From positions 992,001 to 1,056,000 of the forward strand of contig NZ_CP072549.1 of the NCBI RefSeq assembly GCF_019343495.1: DNA of 64,000 bases, read 5' to 3'. The number at the start of each line of letters is the position of its first letter. Within the stretch, counting starts at the first letter, position 1. Positions 18,947-28,273 of the stretch are shown piece after piece. The notes under the pieces are model-generated. The model was not told the DNA's origin and searched no databases. It saw only the letters and a list, made by a program, of their open reading frames with translations. This stretch comes from Acinetobacter lwoffii. Its GTDB lineage: Bacteria; Pseudomonadota; Gammaproteobacteria; Pseudomonadales; Moraxellaceae. The position numbers were made by a program, and so were the translations under genes.

Positions 18947-19237
18947 ATGTCTTTCATTTCTTCATTTTTAGAATTATCTCTGGCTCATGATGCCAAATAT
19001 CTAAATACCAAACTTCATACTATAATCTGCATGTCGAATGATAGTTTTGAAGCTCCCCTCTCTGTGAATATCACTATTCCATGAAACTTTAAACAACTTC
19101 CGACTGTGCCATTACAGTATAAGTATCGAAAAAAGTTACAGTTAATCAACAAATGTTGATCTATTTGCTAGCATAAATCTAAACAAATGGCTGCTAAATT
19201 AGATTGCAGCTCTACAACAACAAAAGGATATTACTCG
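18947..19237. other. Intergenic region metK / alanine-rich lipoprotein
   Basis: About 290 bp without a recognisable gene. The ATG at 19187, in frame with the lipoprotein, is rejected as its start because the lipoprotein signal begins at 19238. Confidence 0.5.
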
Positions 19238-19582
19238 ATGAATAAATTACTGATTGCTTTAGGTTTGGCGACCACTGTTGCCTTAGTCGGCTGTAGTAAA
19301 GAAGAAGCGCCTGAAACCGGCGCAACCACAGGTGAGCATTTAGAAAATGCAGCCAATCAAGCCGGTCATGATATGGAAGATGCCAGCCGTGAGGCTGCGG
19401 TAGAAACCGAACGAGCAATGGATAATGCCGCGGAAAATACTGCTCAGGCAGCGGACGAAGCAGCTGCTGCAACGTCTAGAGCAGCAGATGCCACTGCGGA
19501 AGCAGCACGTAAAGCAACTGCAGCAACAGCTGCGGCAGTTGAGGAAGGTGCCGGAGAAGTTCGGGAAAAAGCTGAAAACTGA
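19238..19582 (+). CDS. Alanine-rich small lipoprotein
   Basis: A 114-residue outer-envelope lipoprotein. The signal MNKLLIALGLATTVALVGC ends in lipobox LVGC (Cys19), followed by SKEEAPETG. The mature part is Ala/Glu-rich with heptad-like repeats (AADEAAAATSRAADATAEAARKATAA), consistent with one long amphipathic helix, as in Lpp- or entericidin-like proteins. I chose the ATG at 19238 because AAAGGA precedes it and because it gives the proper lipoprotein signal. A terminator follows. No specific function is known; a structural or stress-related envelope role is a guess. Confidence 0.85.
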   Translation: MNKLLIALGLATTVALVGCSKEEAPETGATTGEHLENAANQAGHDMEDASREAAVETERAMDNAAENTAQAADEAAAATSRAADATAEAARKATAATAAAVEEGAGEVREKAEN

Positions 19583-19606
19583 TTTTAGGATTCAGCTTGA
19601 TGTTTA

Positions 19607-19632
19607 AAAGCCTGCGATTGCAGGCTTTTTTA
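19607..19632 (+). terminator. Terminator after lipoprotein gene
   Basis: AAAAGCCTGC GATT GCAGGCTTTT with a T run, 24 bp after the stop. Confidence 0.9.
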
Positions 19633-19848
19633 TCAGAGATGATTTTAAATATCGAATGATCTAAATTGAAATTGCATTATTTCTTGATGGGATCAATTTT
19701 TTATCTAAATGATTCGATAAAATCAAATAAATTGATAAAACTTATCAAGTATTAGAATGACTTAATTGTGATTGAATCGGCAAAACGGGCTGCATTTAAA
19801 CTGAAATTCAGTAGAATACCAGCCTTTATTTTTAAAATTTAATCTCCC

Positions 19849-21060
19849 ATGTCAGTCATTGTTGCTGCTTCCCAACGGTCGAATATTTCGGTCTGGGCAG
19901 CTTTTATTTTGCTTATCATAGGTACAATCGGTGCCTATCAAATCGTAGGCTTAAATCAGGCCCTATTATTTTTGGTTGGTGGTGCACTGGGCATGACCCT
20001 GTACCATGCTTCATTTGGTTTTACTTCGAGCTGGCGTGTCTTTATCAAGGAACGTCGCGGCCGTGGTTTACGTGCGCAGATGATTATGCTGGCGCTGGCA
20101 GTTTTACTGTTCTTCCCCGCTTTAGGTGCAGGTGAATTGTTCGGCAACCCAGTCAAAGGCAATGTTAACCCCGTTTCCATGTCAGTCATGATTGGTGCCT
20201 TTATTTTCGGTATCGGTATGCAACTTGGTGGCGGCTGTGCATCCGGTACCCTTTATACCGTAGGTGGTGGTAGCGCACGTATGCTGGTGACGCTCTTGTT
20301 CTTCTGTATCGGGTCAGTGATTGCGACCTCGCACCTTGACTGGTGGTTTGCCCTTCCGCATCTTAAACCCATTTCTCTAGTAGAAAGTTTAGGCGTCCTC
20401 CCTGGATTGCTGTTGAGCTTTATCGTTTTTGCCATCATTGCTGCGGCGACTGTTTATTTCGAAAAGAAACGTCATGGCAGCCTGGAAATTGAGCCACGCA
20501 GTGAATATCAGGGCTGGAAGCGCTTTATTCGTGGTCCATGGCCTTTGATTTGGGGCGGTATTATCCTGACCTTACTCAACTTTGCTACTTTGGCACTGGC
20601 AGGTCGTCCTTGGGGCGTGACCTCTGCACTGGCTGTGTGGGGTGCCAAAGGTGCAAGTCTTGTAGGTGTTGATGTAGCCTCTTGGGATTATTGGCAAAGA
20701 GCAGGCAATGCCAAAGCACTGGCAGAATCATTATGGTTTGATATTACCTCAATGATGAACTTCGGTATCATGCTGGGTGCTTTGTTGGCGGCGAGTCTGG
20801 CAGGTAAATTTGCGCCGAATTTCAATATTCCAAAACGTTCACTGATTGCTGCTGTTGTAGGTGGCATAATGCTGGGTTACGGCGCACGCTTAGCTTATGG
20901 TTGTAATATCGGTGCATATTTCAGTGGAATTGCGTCGGGTAGTCTGCATGGCTGGTTATGGCTGGTCTTCGCTTTTATTGGTAACGGGATCGGGGTAAAA
21001 CTTCGTCCGATTTTCTTCCCGGATGAAAAACCGCAGTCTGAAAAACTGACCGGTTGCTAA
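19849..21060 (+). CDS. YeeE/YedE-family sulfur compound transporter
   Basis: A 403-residue inner-membrane protein with two YeeE/YedE repeats and about nine to ten transmembrane helices. Family hallmarks are the cysteine motifs GGGCASGTLYTVGGG (first repeat) and YGCNIGAYFSGI (second repeat), whose cysteines relay thiosulfate-type substrates in characterised members such as TsuA. The likely role is uptake of thiosulfate or another sulfur species. No rhodanese or TusA partner is adjacent, so the substrate is inferred from the family only. Its own terminator follows. Confidence 0.9.
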   Translation: MSVIVAASQRSNISVWAAFILLIIGTIGAYQIVGLNQALLFLVGGALGMTLYHASFGFTSSWRVFIKERRGRGLRAQMIMLALAVLLFFPALGAGELFGNPVKGNVNPVSMSVMIGAFIFGIGMQLGGGCASGTLYTVGGGSARMLVTLLFFCIGSVIATSHLDWWFALPHLKPISLVESLGVLPGLLLSFIVFAIIAAATVYFEKKRHGSLEIEPRSEYQGWKRFIRGPWPLIWGGIILTLLNFATLALAGRPWGVTSALAVWGAKGASLVGVDVASWDYWQRAGNAKALAESLWFDITSMMNFGIMLGALLAASLAGKFAPNFNIPKRSLIAAVVGGIMLGYGARLAYGCNIGAYFSGIASGSLHGWLWLVFAFIGNGIGVKLRPIFFPDEKPQSEKLTGC

Positions 21061-21071
21061 TGCTTAAAATC

Positions 21072-21100
21072 AAAAAAGCCCATCTGTGATGGGCTTTTTT
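21072..21100 (+). terminator. Terminator after YeeE/YedE gene
   Basis: AAAAAAGCCCATC / GATGGGCTTTTTT hairpin between convergent genes, probably usable in both directions. Confidence 0.9.
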
Positions 21101-21113
21101 CTGGCTTTAGGAT

Positions 21114-21623
21114 TTACAGCGCAGCTTTTAAATTACAGCCATAACCCATGGTCTGCTGAACCTGACGATAAGTCGTATAACGATCCAGAATAAAGGTATA
21201 AAAATGATCAGCATCAGAGAAATTAGCTTTTAAATTTTCATTCTTGGCATTGGGCAATTTAATGTCATCGACCAGTTTCAGATTGTAATGTCCCAAACGG
21301 TACATATCGGAAAAATAACTATTCATCATATTGCAATAGGCGACTTTACTGGGTTTTAATGCAGTACTGCTGACAAGATGCTGGTTCAAGCTTTGCAGAT
21401 TATTGACATCTAAAGGAAACTGGTGCGCGAAAGCAATGCTTTCGACTTTCTTAAATTTCTGAAAGTCTTGGGCTAACTGGACATTGAGTGCATCAAAACG
21501 TTGCTGCAGTTCCTCTGCAGTCTGAACCTGATATTTGACTGGATCTACGACCGGTTTTTGTGGTTGTTCCGAACATGCAGTTAATCCAGTGAGCAGCGCT
21601 AATGACGTTAGCCATACCTTCAT
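21114..21623 (-). CDS. Hypothetical lipoprotein (169 aa)
   Basis: A 169-residue predicted lipoprotein: signal MKVWLTSLALLTGLTAC with lipobox LTAC (Cys17), followed by SEQPQKPVVDP. The mature region is helical (AEELQQRFDALNVQLAQDFQKFKK), with two further Cys (VAYCNMM and YGCNLKAAL at the very end) that could pair. I do not recognise a named family. It is monocistronic and converges on the sulfur transporter gene. Confidence 0.75.
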   Translation of the reverse strand: MKVWLTSLALLTGLTACSEQPQKPVVDPVKYQVQTAEELQQRFDALNVQLAQDFQKFKKVESIAFAHQFPLDVNNLQSLNQHLVSSTALKPSKVAYCNMMNSYFSDMYRLGHYNLKLVDDIKLPNAKNENLKANFSDADHFYTFILDRYTTYRQVQQTMGYGCNLKAAL

Positions 21624-21686
21624 GTTTATACACTCAATTTAAATATACCAACACTTATTATGCCTGAAAGCAGTTTGATGTACTGT

Positions 21687-22466
21687 TTAAAGTATTTTCT
21701 CATTCATATAACGCCAGTAGCGCTTTGGCACATATTGAATATGCAATTTCATGTTCTTGCGCGCCTGAATATTCACACTGTTGAAATAATCTTTCCAGAG
21801 CTGATCATATAGCAGCTCTTGATCATCCAATTCAATACTGAATGACTGACTATGACCAATCCGGATTTGTGGATCAATTATTTCAGCGTTCATCTCGACC
21901 TGATGCATTTGCCTTAAATCATAATAAATACCGTAATTACGCTGCTCGTCATAAATCAGCCAGCTTTGATCCTGATAACGCTCCTGAAAATGTCGGGAAA
22001 TAATCGGCAAGACATTAAAATCCGGTCTGACCAGACTCAGAAACAAACCATCTTTGGCTTTTTTAAAGCGTACAAAAGCCTCCATACGATGCTTTTCCCG
22101 CCCCACTTGCTTGGCCCATTGCGACATGCCGATCACCGCAGTATGACCATAATCTTTATCGACTGGACGCTGGTTTTGAAAGACATAGACTGCAAAATCA
22201 AAAAGAGTCTGGAACGCTGCTTCCTGCTCTGACAAAAACGTATAGTAAAAAGCACGCAAACTGCTGGAAGATACTTTCTGCTTTAATCCCTGCCACACCC
22301 GCTGCCCATGCTGATCATTAGAGGCCACATGGATAAATTCATCAAATAAACCTGTTTGTGCTTGAGGATTGGCCGTCACTATCACGTTAAATTCTTTAAA
22401 CTCGAAAGCACGAAATACACAACTGAGCAGACCAGTCATGCTGCCATCAAAACAGTAACTTGCCAC
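21687..22466 (-). CDS. DUF4130 / TIGR03915-type putative DNA repair protein
   Basis: A 259-residue member of the TIGR03915/DUF4130 family. The opening CFDGSMTGLLSCVFRAFEFKEF and the motif around KEKHRMEAFVRF (here GREKHRMEAFVRFKKAKDG) are characteristic. The family is linked by genome context to the radical-SAM partner encoded immediately upstream and, in some genomes, to the uracil-DNA glycosylase UdgX. It starts at a GTG that shares one base with the partner's TAG stop, so the pair is translationally coupled. The biochemical reaction is unknown; a role in processing damaged or modified DNA is inferred from family names and co-occurrence. Confidence 0.88.
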   Translation of the reverse strand: MASYCFDGSMTGLLSCVFRAFEFKEFNVIVTANPQAQTGLFDEFIHVASNDQHGQRVWQGLKQKVSSSSLRAFYYTFLSEQEAAFQTLFDFAVYVFQNQRPVDKDYGHTAVIGMSQWAKQVGREKHRMEAFVRFKKAKDGLFLSLVRPDFNVLPIISRHFQERYQDQSWLIYDEQRNYGIYYDLRQMHQVEMNAEIIDPQIRIGHSQSFSIELDDQELLYDQLWKDYFNSVNIQARKNMKLHIQYVPKRYWRYMNEKIL

Positions 22467-23725
22467 TAGAAACCCAATCCTAATTGAGGTGAAAGTTGCT
22501 GCTGATATTTGGATTGTCCTGACATCAAAATTTGCTGGCGAATCTGATGGGACTGCTGATCTTTCTTAAATTTCGGTGTATCTGCACAGCGGATAAAATG
22601 CTGCGCCCGGTTATAAGCCACGCCCATGCGTTTTAGCTGGTCAATATGAATCTGTCCAAAACGGCGGGCCTGTACAATTTTCTGGGCAGAACGTACACCT
22701 ATACCGGGTACCCGTAGAATCATTTTATAGTCGGCACGGTTAATATCGACTGGAAAGGCTTCAGGATGACGCAAGGCCCAACTGAGTTTGGGATCAATAT
22801 CCAGCTCCAGATTCGGATGCTGCTCATCGACAATTTCATCAGCAGCAAAGCCATAAAAACGCATTAGCCAGTCAGATTGATACAGACGATTTTCTCTTAA
22901 TAATGGTGGTGCTGAGCCAATGGCGGGTAAGGCTTTCTCTTCAGGGTTAATCGGAATATAACCAGAGAAATACACCCGTTTCAGCTTGAATTCCTTATAA
23001 TGCCGATCAGCCATTAAAATAATGTCCTGATCGGTTTCACTATGCGCGCCCACCACCATCTGTGTGGTTTGTCCGGCAGGTACAAATTTTGGAACGGACT
23101 TGATCAGCTTGCGTTCATCTTTGAGCTGGATCAACCGGTCGCGTACAATGCCCAAGTCTTTTTGTACTTCGGCATGGGTTTTCTCAGGCGCAAATTTTTG
23201 CAGTCCCGCTTCCGTCGGCATTTCAAGATTAATACTCATACGGTCGACATACAGTCCGGCTTCGGTAATGATCTCCTGTGATGCACCCGGAATAGTTTTC
23301 AGATGGATATAGCCATTAAAGTTTTCTTCGAGTCTAAGTTTTTTGACCACCTGTAGCATCCGTTCCATGGTGTGATCGGCCGATTTAAAAATTCCCGAAC
23401 TGAGAAACAGCCCCTCAATATAATTACGCCGATAAAAATTCATGGTCAGATCGACGACTTCCTGCACGGTAAATGCTGCACGCTGGACGTCATTGGAACG
23501 GCGCGAAACACAATAGGAACAGTCAAAAATACAGACATTAGAGAACAGAATTTTCAATAAGGACACACAGCGGCCATCTTCGGTATAACTATGACAGATA
23601 CCACTCCCGGTATTGCCCACACCCTTGTCTTTATTTTTACGGGTGCTACCACTAGATGAACAAGACACATCATACTTCGCAGCATCGGCTAAAATTTGCA
23701 GTTTTTCACGGATACGATCAGACAT
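22466..23725 (-). CDS. Putative DNA modification/repair radical SAM protein (TIGR03916)
   Basis: A 419-residue radical SAM protein. The cluster-binding motif is C65-x3-C69-x2-C72 (VCIFDCSYC), with further Cys at 22, 44 and 53 that could bind another metal centre. A helix-hairpin-helix segment near residues 340-380 (LRVPGIGVRSAQKIVQARRF) indicates DNA binding. This arrangement matches the TIGR03916 family, which pairs with DUF4130, and the partner gene overlaps its stop. The likely chemistry is SAM-dependent radical repair or modification of a base, but no substrate is established. The pair lies alone, with no UdgX gene in the window. Confidence 0.9.
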   Translation of the reverse strand: MSDRIREKLQILADAAKYDVSCSSSGSTRKNKDKGVGNTGSGICHSYTEDGRCVSLLKILFSNVCIFDCSYCVSRRSNDVQRAAFTVQEVVDLTMNFYRRNYIEGLFLSSGIFKSADHTMERMLQVVKKLRLEENFNGYIHLKTIPGASQEIITEAGLYVDRMSINLEMPTEAGLQKFAPEKTHAEVQKDLGIVRDRLIQLKDERKLIKSVPKFVPAGQTTQMVVGAHSETDQDIILMADRHYKEFKLKRVYFSGYIPINPEEKALPAIGSAPPLLRENRLYQSDWLMRFYGFAADEIVDEQHPNLELDIDPKLSWALRHPEAFPVDINRADYKMILRVPGIGVRSAQKIVQARRFGQIHIDQLKRMGVAYNRAQHFIRCADTPKFKKDQQSHQIRQQILMSGQSKYQQQLSPQLGLGF

Positions 23726-23932
23726 GAGCTCAGAGAATATGTGACCAAAAAGCTATTATAAAGTGTTCAATTCTAGGCTAATAAAAGTTCTATCTTCTTG
23801 GCGACGTAGCGTGTCGCAAGAAATGTAAATAACACGTAACCCATGCTGCAGTATTTCAAAATAAAATAACCAATATGATTTGCTTAATTTTGTGCTCAAA
23901 GGCAAAGTAAAAGCATAACAAGGAGCAAATCT

Positions 23933-24976
23933 ATGTCTTTATTAGAAAATCTCGGAATTAAACATCCTATTTTCTTGGCACCGATGGCAGGTGTCTCTAC
24001 GCCCGAGCTTGCTGCCGAAGTGTCCAATCAGGGCGGCTTGGGTTCACTGGGTCTGGGGGCCAGCAGTATCGAGGCTGCACGAGAACAGATTTTAAAGACC
24101 CAGGAACTGACAGATTGCCCTTTTCAGGTTAATTTTTTCTGTCATGAGAGTGTACCTGTAGATGAGGCTGTAGCGCAGGCATGGATTGCACAATTTAAAG
24201 ATAAATTTGCCGAATATGGCGCTCAGGCACCGGATCATTTGGAATGCATTTATCCGAGTTTTAAAGACAATGATAACTTCCTGAATCTGGTATTAGAAAC
24301 CAAACCGCGAGCAGTCAGCTTTCATTTTGGGATTCCGCATCCGCATCAGATTCAAGCCTTAAAACAGGCCGGGATTCTGACCATGGTGTCTGCCACCAAT
24401 TTTGCCGAAGCTAAAGCTATTGAAGCGGCCGGAATTGATATCATTATTGCGCAGGGTATTGAGGCTGGTGGCCATCGCGGGATTTTTAGCACCAAGTTTG
24501 ATGCTTCAGTCAAAACCTCCAATCTGGTGAAGCTGATCAAACAGCATTCTTCCTTGCCGATTGTAGCGGCAGGCGGGATTATGACGGGTGAGCAAGCGCG
24601 TCAAATGATGGATTTCGGTGCAGATGCCGTGCAACTTGGGACTGCATTTGTGCAGTGTAAATCTTCTAATGCCAATGATGCCTATCGTAAAGCCTTATTT
24701 TCCAAGCCACTCACTCAGGTGAGTGCCAGTATTTCCGGTCGTCCTGCACGTGGCATTATTAACCACTGGCATATTGAGGTGGATACACCCGATCGGCTGG
24801 ATGTTCCCGCTTATCCATATACTTATGATCTGGCCAAGCAATTACATGCTGCTGCTGCCAAACATGGGGATCAAGGTTATGGTGCATTCTGGGCAGGTTC
24901 GAACGTGGCACAGATTCGTGAAATGGAAGCTTCCGATCTGATTAACCAGCTCATACTGGAAATGAAGCATCTTTAA
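23933..24976 (+). CDS. NAD(P)H-dependent flavin oxidoreductase / nitronate monooxygenase
   Basis: A 347-residue FMN-dependent TIM-barrel enzyme of the 2-nitropropane dioxygenase family. Landmarks are PIFLAPMAGVSTPELAAEVS at the N-terminus, the central IIAQGIEAGGHRG with the catalytic His, and the phosphate-binding PIVAAGGIMTG and GADAVQLGTAFVQC. It would oxidise alkyl nitronates, protecting against toxic propionate-3-nitronate-type compounds. AAGGAG lies seven bases before the ATG, and a terminator follows. It is a single-gene unit. Confidence 0.93.
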   Translation: MSLLENLGIKHPIFLAPMAGVSTPELAAEVSNQGGLGSLGLGASSIEAAREQILKTQELTDCPFQVNFFCHESVPVDEAVAQAWIAQFKDKFAEYGAQAPDHLECIYPSFKDNDNFLNLVLETKPRAVSFHFGIPHPHQIQALKQAGILTMVSATNFAEAKAIEAAGIDIIIAQGIEAGGHRGIFSTKFDASVKTSNLVKLIKQHSSLPIVAAGGIMTGEQARQMMDFGADAVQLGTAFVQCKSSNANDAYRKALFSKPLTQVSASISGRPARGIINHWHIEVDTPDRLDVPAYPYTYDLAKQLHAAAAKHGDQGYGAFWAGSNVAQIREMEASDLINQLILEMKHL

Positions 24977-24988
24977 TACTTGAATCAT

Positions 24989-25019
24989 AAAAAAACCTCT
25001 CCACATGGAGAGGTTTTTA
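24989..25019 (+). terminator. Terminator after nitronate monooxygenase
   Basis: AAAAACCTCTCC ACAT GGAGAGGTTTTT, perfect stem, between convergent genes. Confidence 0.9.
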
Positions 25020-25031
25020 ATTTATCTAGAA

Positions 25032-25709
25032 TTAGCGTGTGACACGATGCCAGGCATCTTTAACTGCAAATTTCGCTTCTTCCCAGTTGAGGCGAGACTC
25101 ACCTTTTAACTGTTCCCACTTGGTACGCAGTTCAGGTTCGGCACGGTCAAAATCCGTATCATGCTCATACATCGGACGATTTTCATAACCAACCCGGTAA
25201 GCACCACGATAATCACGATCATAATCTAGATCGCCATATGTGCTACGCGTTTCATTGAAATACGGGCGATTATGATACTCATCTCTCCAGTAATTATCTT
25301 CTGCTCTCAAATGATCTGGATGTCGATAGTTATCTGCCTCAGGAAAGTTCTCTGGGTGCTGGTAATTATCTGCCTGTTTCTCATGATCAGGTGTCGCAAT
25401 GTCATTACCTGCAATACCGCCAACAACACCACCGATAATACCACCCACCACTGCACCTGGAGGGCCACCTACCAGACCTGCAACTGCGCCTACCGCAGCT
25501 CCACCCAAAGTACCGGCACTGGTCGCAGCCAGATTATCTTCACCTTCATTCATGTCTGGAACACGAGGATTATCTTTCACGGGTGTATTCAAATCTGGAC
25601 GTGCATTAGTATCAGTCGGATTGATATTCAGGCCTTCACTGCGTTCTTGTGGCAATTCCGTTGACGTTTTATGGCTAAACTCTGTGACTGGACGATTGGT
25701 ATTTGTCAT
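25032..25709 (-). CDS. Glycine-zipper protein with DNY repeats
   Basis: A 225-residue protein with three zones. The first is a polar N-terminus of about 60 residues rich in Asn, Asp and Pro. The second is a glycine-zipper membrane-like segment (about residues 63-100, GGAAVGAVAGLVGGPPGAVVGG). The third is a charged region with a repeat of about 12 residues containing DNYxHP or DNYW (QADNYQHP, EADNYRHP, AEDNYWRD). It lacks a signal peptide, and its C-terminus (WEQLKGESRLNWEEAKFAVKDAW) resembles the CsbD-like stress protein pattern. A stress-induced role is plausible but unproven. Confidence 0.8.
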   Translation of the reverse strand: MTNTNRPVTEFSHKTSTELPQERSEGLNINPTDTNARPDLNTPVKDNPRVPDMNEGEDNLAATSAGTLGGAAVGAVAGLVGGPPGAVVGGIIGGVVGGIAGNDIATPDHEKQADNYQHPENFPEADNYRHPDHLRAEDNYWRDEYHNRPYFNETRSTYGDLDYDRDYRGAYRVGYENRPMYEHDTDFDRAEPELRTKWEQLKGESRLNWEEAKFAVKDAWHRVTR

Positions 25710-25958
25710 TACAGATCTCCCTCAATGATGACGATAAACAAGATGGATCACATCTGGTTTATATCTGGATAGGTTCATCATAGAGGAAGCTTGAGTAAGC
25801 AATGTCCAAGTCCTGTCCAGTTTAAGTGAACAAACTGTGCTGCTATGTATTAGACAGGCTGAAGTGTAAACAAAATGCAAAAATCAGCCTGCTCAAGATA
25901 AAAAAGGTAGGGATTTCATGCAAAAAATATTACATGATTCGCTGAATTTTGCCCGTCA

Positions 25959-26984
25959 TTACTTGGTTTCCAGTAAATTCACCTGCTCGACCTGTACATC
26001 AGTCATGGTTAAACCATGTTCTAGCAGTGCATTAAAATAATCTTCTACCACACGATACTGGTCAGCGGTATTTTCTACCTGATACATGCTTTGACGAAAC
26101 TCGTTACTGGAACGCAGTCCTTTGGTGTACCAGGCAATATGTTTACGGGAAATTCGGCAGCCGGAATACTCGCCGTAAAATTCGTATAATTCTGTCAAAT
26201 GTCCCAGCAGTACATCTTTAACTTCTGTAATACTTGGTGCGTCAAGATGTTGACCAGTTTTTAAATAATGGGCAATTTCACGAAAAATCCAGGGGCGACC
26301 TTGTGCTGCACGACCAATCATAATTGCGTCTGCACCGGTATAATCCAGCACGTATTTGGCTTTTTCCGGACTGTCGATATCACCGTTGGCAATCACAGGA
26401 ATCTTCAACATTTCCTTTACGTCTTTGATTAAAGAATAACGCGCGGTATTCAGGTACATATCTTCACGGGTACGGCCATGTAAAGCTAGCGCTGCAATTC
26501 CGGCTTGTTCAGCACATTTAGCGACACGCATAATATTTTCCTGACCGTTCAAATAACCAAGACGGGTTTTTAAGGTCACTGGCACATCAACTGCAGCCAC
26601 AACTGCATCCAGAATACGCGCAACTAGATCTTCATCCTGCAATAAAGCAGAACCGGCGAGTCGGTTACAGACCTTTTTGGCTGGGCAGCCCATATTAATA
26701 TCAACAATTTGCGCACCATTGGCCACCTGATAACGTGCCGCTTCAGCCAGATCATGGGGATCTGAACCAGCAATCTGCGCTGAAATCGGTGCCAGCTCTC
26801 CATCAAAATTGGCACGATATAAGCTCTTTTTACTCATGCGCAAAGTTTTGTCAGATGTCATCATTTCACTGACCGCATGGCCTGCACCAAAGTATTTGCA
26901 CAAGGTTCTAAACGGACGATCGGTCACACCTGCCATGGGAGCGACAATCAAATTGTTTGACAGTTGATATGGACCAATATACAT
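25959..26984 (-). CDS. dusB: tRNA-dihydrouridine synthase B
   Basis: A 341-residue FMN enzyme that reduces uridine in the tRNA D-loop. The N-terminal TIM barrel opens with VAPMAGVTDRPFRTLCK. The catalytic loop is INMGCPAKKVCNR, whose Cys acts as the acid, and the FMN phosphate site is IANGDI plus GADAIMIGRAAQGRPWIF. The C-terminal helical recognition domain contains HIAWYTKGL. In enterics dusB precedes fis; here no fis gene follows. It diverges from the DUF1615 gene with an 80-bp promoter region between them. Confidence 0.95.
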   Translation of the reverse strand: MYIGPYQLSNNLIVAPMAGVTDRPFRTLCKYFGAGHAVSEMMTSDKTLRMSKKSLYRANFDGELAPISAQIAGSDPHDLAEAARYQVANGAQIVDINMGCPAKKVCNRLAGSALLQDEDLVARILDAVVAAVDVPVTLKTRLGYLNGQENIMRVAKCAEQAGIAALALHGRTREDMYLNTARYSLIKDVKEMLKIPVIANGDIDSPEKAKYVLDYTGADAIMIGRAAQGRPWIFREIAHYLKTGQHLDAPSITEVKDVLLGHLTELYEFYGEYSGCRISRKHIAWYTKGLRSSNEFRQSMYQVENTADQYRVVEDYFNALLEHGLTMTDVQVEQVNLLETK

Positions 26985-27064
26985 ATAAATTCATCACTTT
27001 TTTGATGGGCATAGTATACTGCATCTGCCTTATTCGCTCATCTTTTCAATTAATTTACGACACC

Positions 27065-28273
27065 ATGAATAAAACTTTCGCTTCTTGTTTTTCTTTTAAG
27101 TCATTGTCTGTACTTGTACTTTCTCTGGGTCTTGCCGGTTGTGGCAATGGTTCATGGTGGTCAAAAGATGATGAACCGACACTTGAAGTTGAACATATTC
27201 GCAAAGCTATTCCAAACCGTGTCAACCAACGTGAGTCTTGGGCACAAGATATTTATGACATTACCGAACAGCTCGGCATTCCTCAGACCAAGGAAAATGT
27301 TTGTACGATTGTGGCAGTGGTTGATCAGGAATCTAACTTTGTTGCAGATCCTACTGTTCCGGGTTTGGGTGAAAAGGCGGTTAAGGAAGTCCAAGGTCGC
27401 CTTGATGAAAAATTCAAAGATAAGCTTGGTCAAGCAATTGGTGGCACAGTTGCAGGATATTTCCAGGAAGTTCTCAAGAACCATCCGAGTCCTGAAGACA
27501 ACTACTTAAGCCAGATGCGCCGGGTCAAAACCGAACGTGAACTCGACGAATTATATCGTGAAATATTTGATTATATGTCAAAGCATTATCATGTTAGCGC
27601 CCTGACTGGTGCTGCCAAACTGGTCGGCCAGAATATTGGCGAGAAAATGAATCCAATTACCACCTTGGGTTCAATGCAGGTACATATCAGCTATGCGAAA
27701 GAACATAAACGCCAAGGCGGCAATATCGCAGAGTTACGTACCGATCTCTACAGTCAATATGGCGGTCTGTATTATGGGATTCATCGCCTGATGATGTATC
27801 CGGCGGATTATGACAAGCCAATTTATCGTTTTGCGGACTATAACTCGGGCATGTATTCCAGTCGAAATGCCGCTTTTCAGAGCATGTTAAATGATTTAAC
27901 TGAAGCCGAACTTGATCTGGATGGCGACTTATTGCTCTATACTAAAGATGGCGCGATCCGTTCGCAGAAGAGTCAATCTGAGCGTGAGTTAATCAGTGTT
28001 TTTGCCAAAAATAATTTTATTATCACTGAACGTCAAATCCGAGCTGATTTAAAGAAAGAAAAAGATAAAGACTTTGAAGATACGATGACTTATCGTGGTG
28101 TCAGCAAGCTTTATCAGGAAAAAACGGGTAAAGATCCTATCTATGCCATTATGCCTGAAGTGGTCATTTCCGGACCAAAATTAAGTCGTGATTATAATAC
28201 TAACTGGTTTGCTACCCGCGTCGATGGTCGATATCAAACATGCATGCGCAAAATCAAAAATCTAAAACTCTAG
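27065..28273 (+). CDS. DUF1615-family lipoprotein
   Basis: A 402-residue lipoprotein: the signal MNKTFASCFSFKSLSVLVLS continues LGLAGC (Cys26). The DUF1615 body includes CTIVAVVDQESNFVADPTVPG, where the ESxF-type segment resembles the catalytic Glu region of lytic transglycosylases, and MQVHISYAKEH and FADYNSGMYSSRNAAFQ, also transglycosylase-like. Peptidoglycan cleavage is therefore a reasonable but unproven guess. I start at 27065 because earlier in-frame ATGs add a leader that overlaps dusB and lacks the lipobox spacing. The gene's 3' end overlaps the HAD gene by 34 bp. Confidence 0.85.
   Translation: MNKTFASCFSFKSLSVLVLSLGLAGCGNGSWWSKDDEPTLEVEHIRKAIPNRVNQRESWAQDIYDITEQLGIPQTKENVCTIVAVVDQESNFVADPTVPGLGEKAVKEVQGRLDEKFKDKLGQAIGGTVAGYFQEVLKNHPSPEDNYLSQMRRVKTERELDELYREIFDYMSKHYHVSALTGAAKLVGQNIGEKMNPITTLGSMQVHISYAKEHKRQGGNIAELRTDLYSQYGGLYYGIHRLMMYPADYDKPIYRFADYNSGMYSSRNAAFQSMLNDLTEAELDLDGDLLLYTKDGAIRSQKSQSERELISVFAKNNFIITERQIRADLKKEKDKDFEDTMTYRGVSKLYQEKTGKDPIYAIMPEVVISGPKLSRDYNTNWFATRVDGRYQTCMRKIKNLKL

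Noticed and set aside
26957..27064. Longer DUF1615 start at 26957
   Set aside because: It overlaps dusB and places the lipobox about 60 residues in; the 27065 start gives a normal lipoprotein signal.
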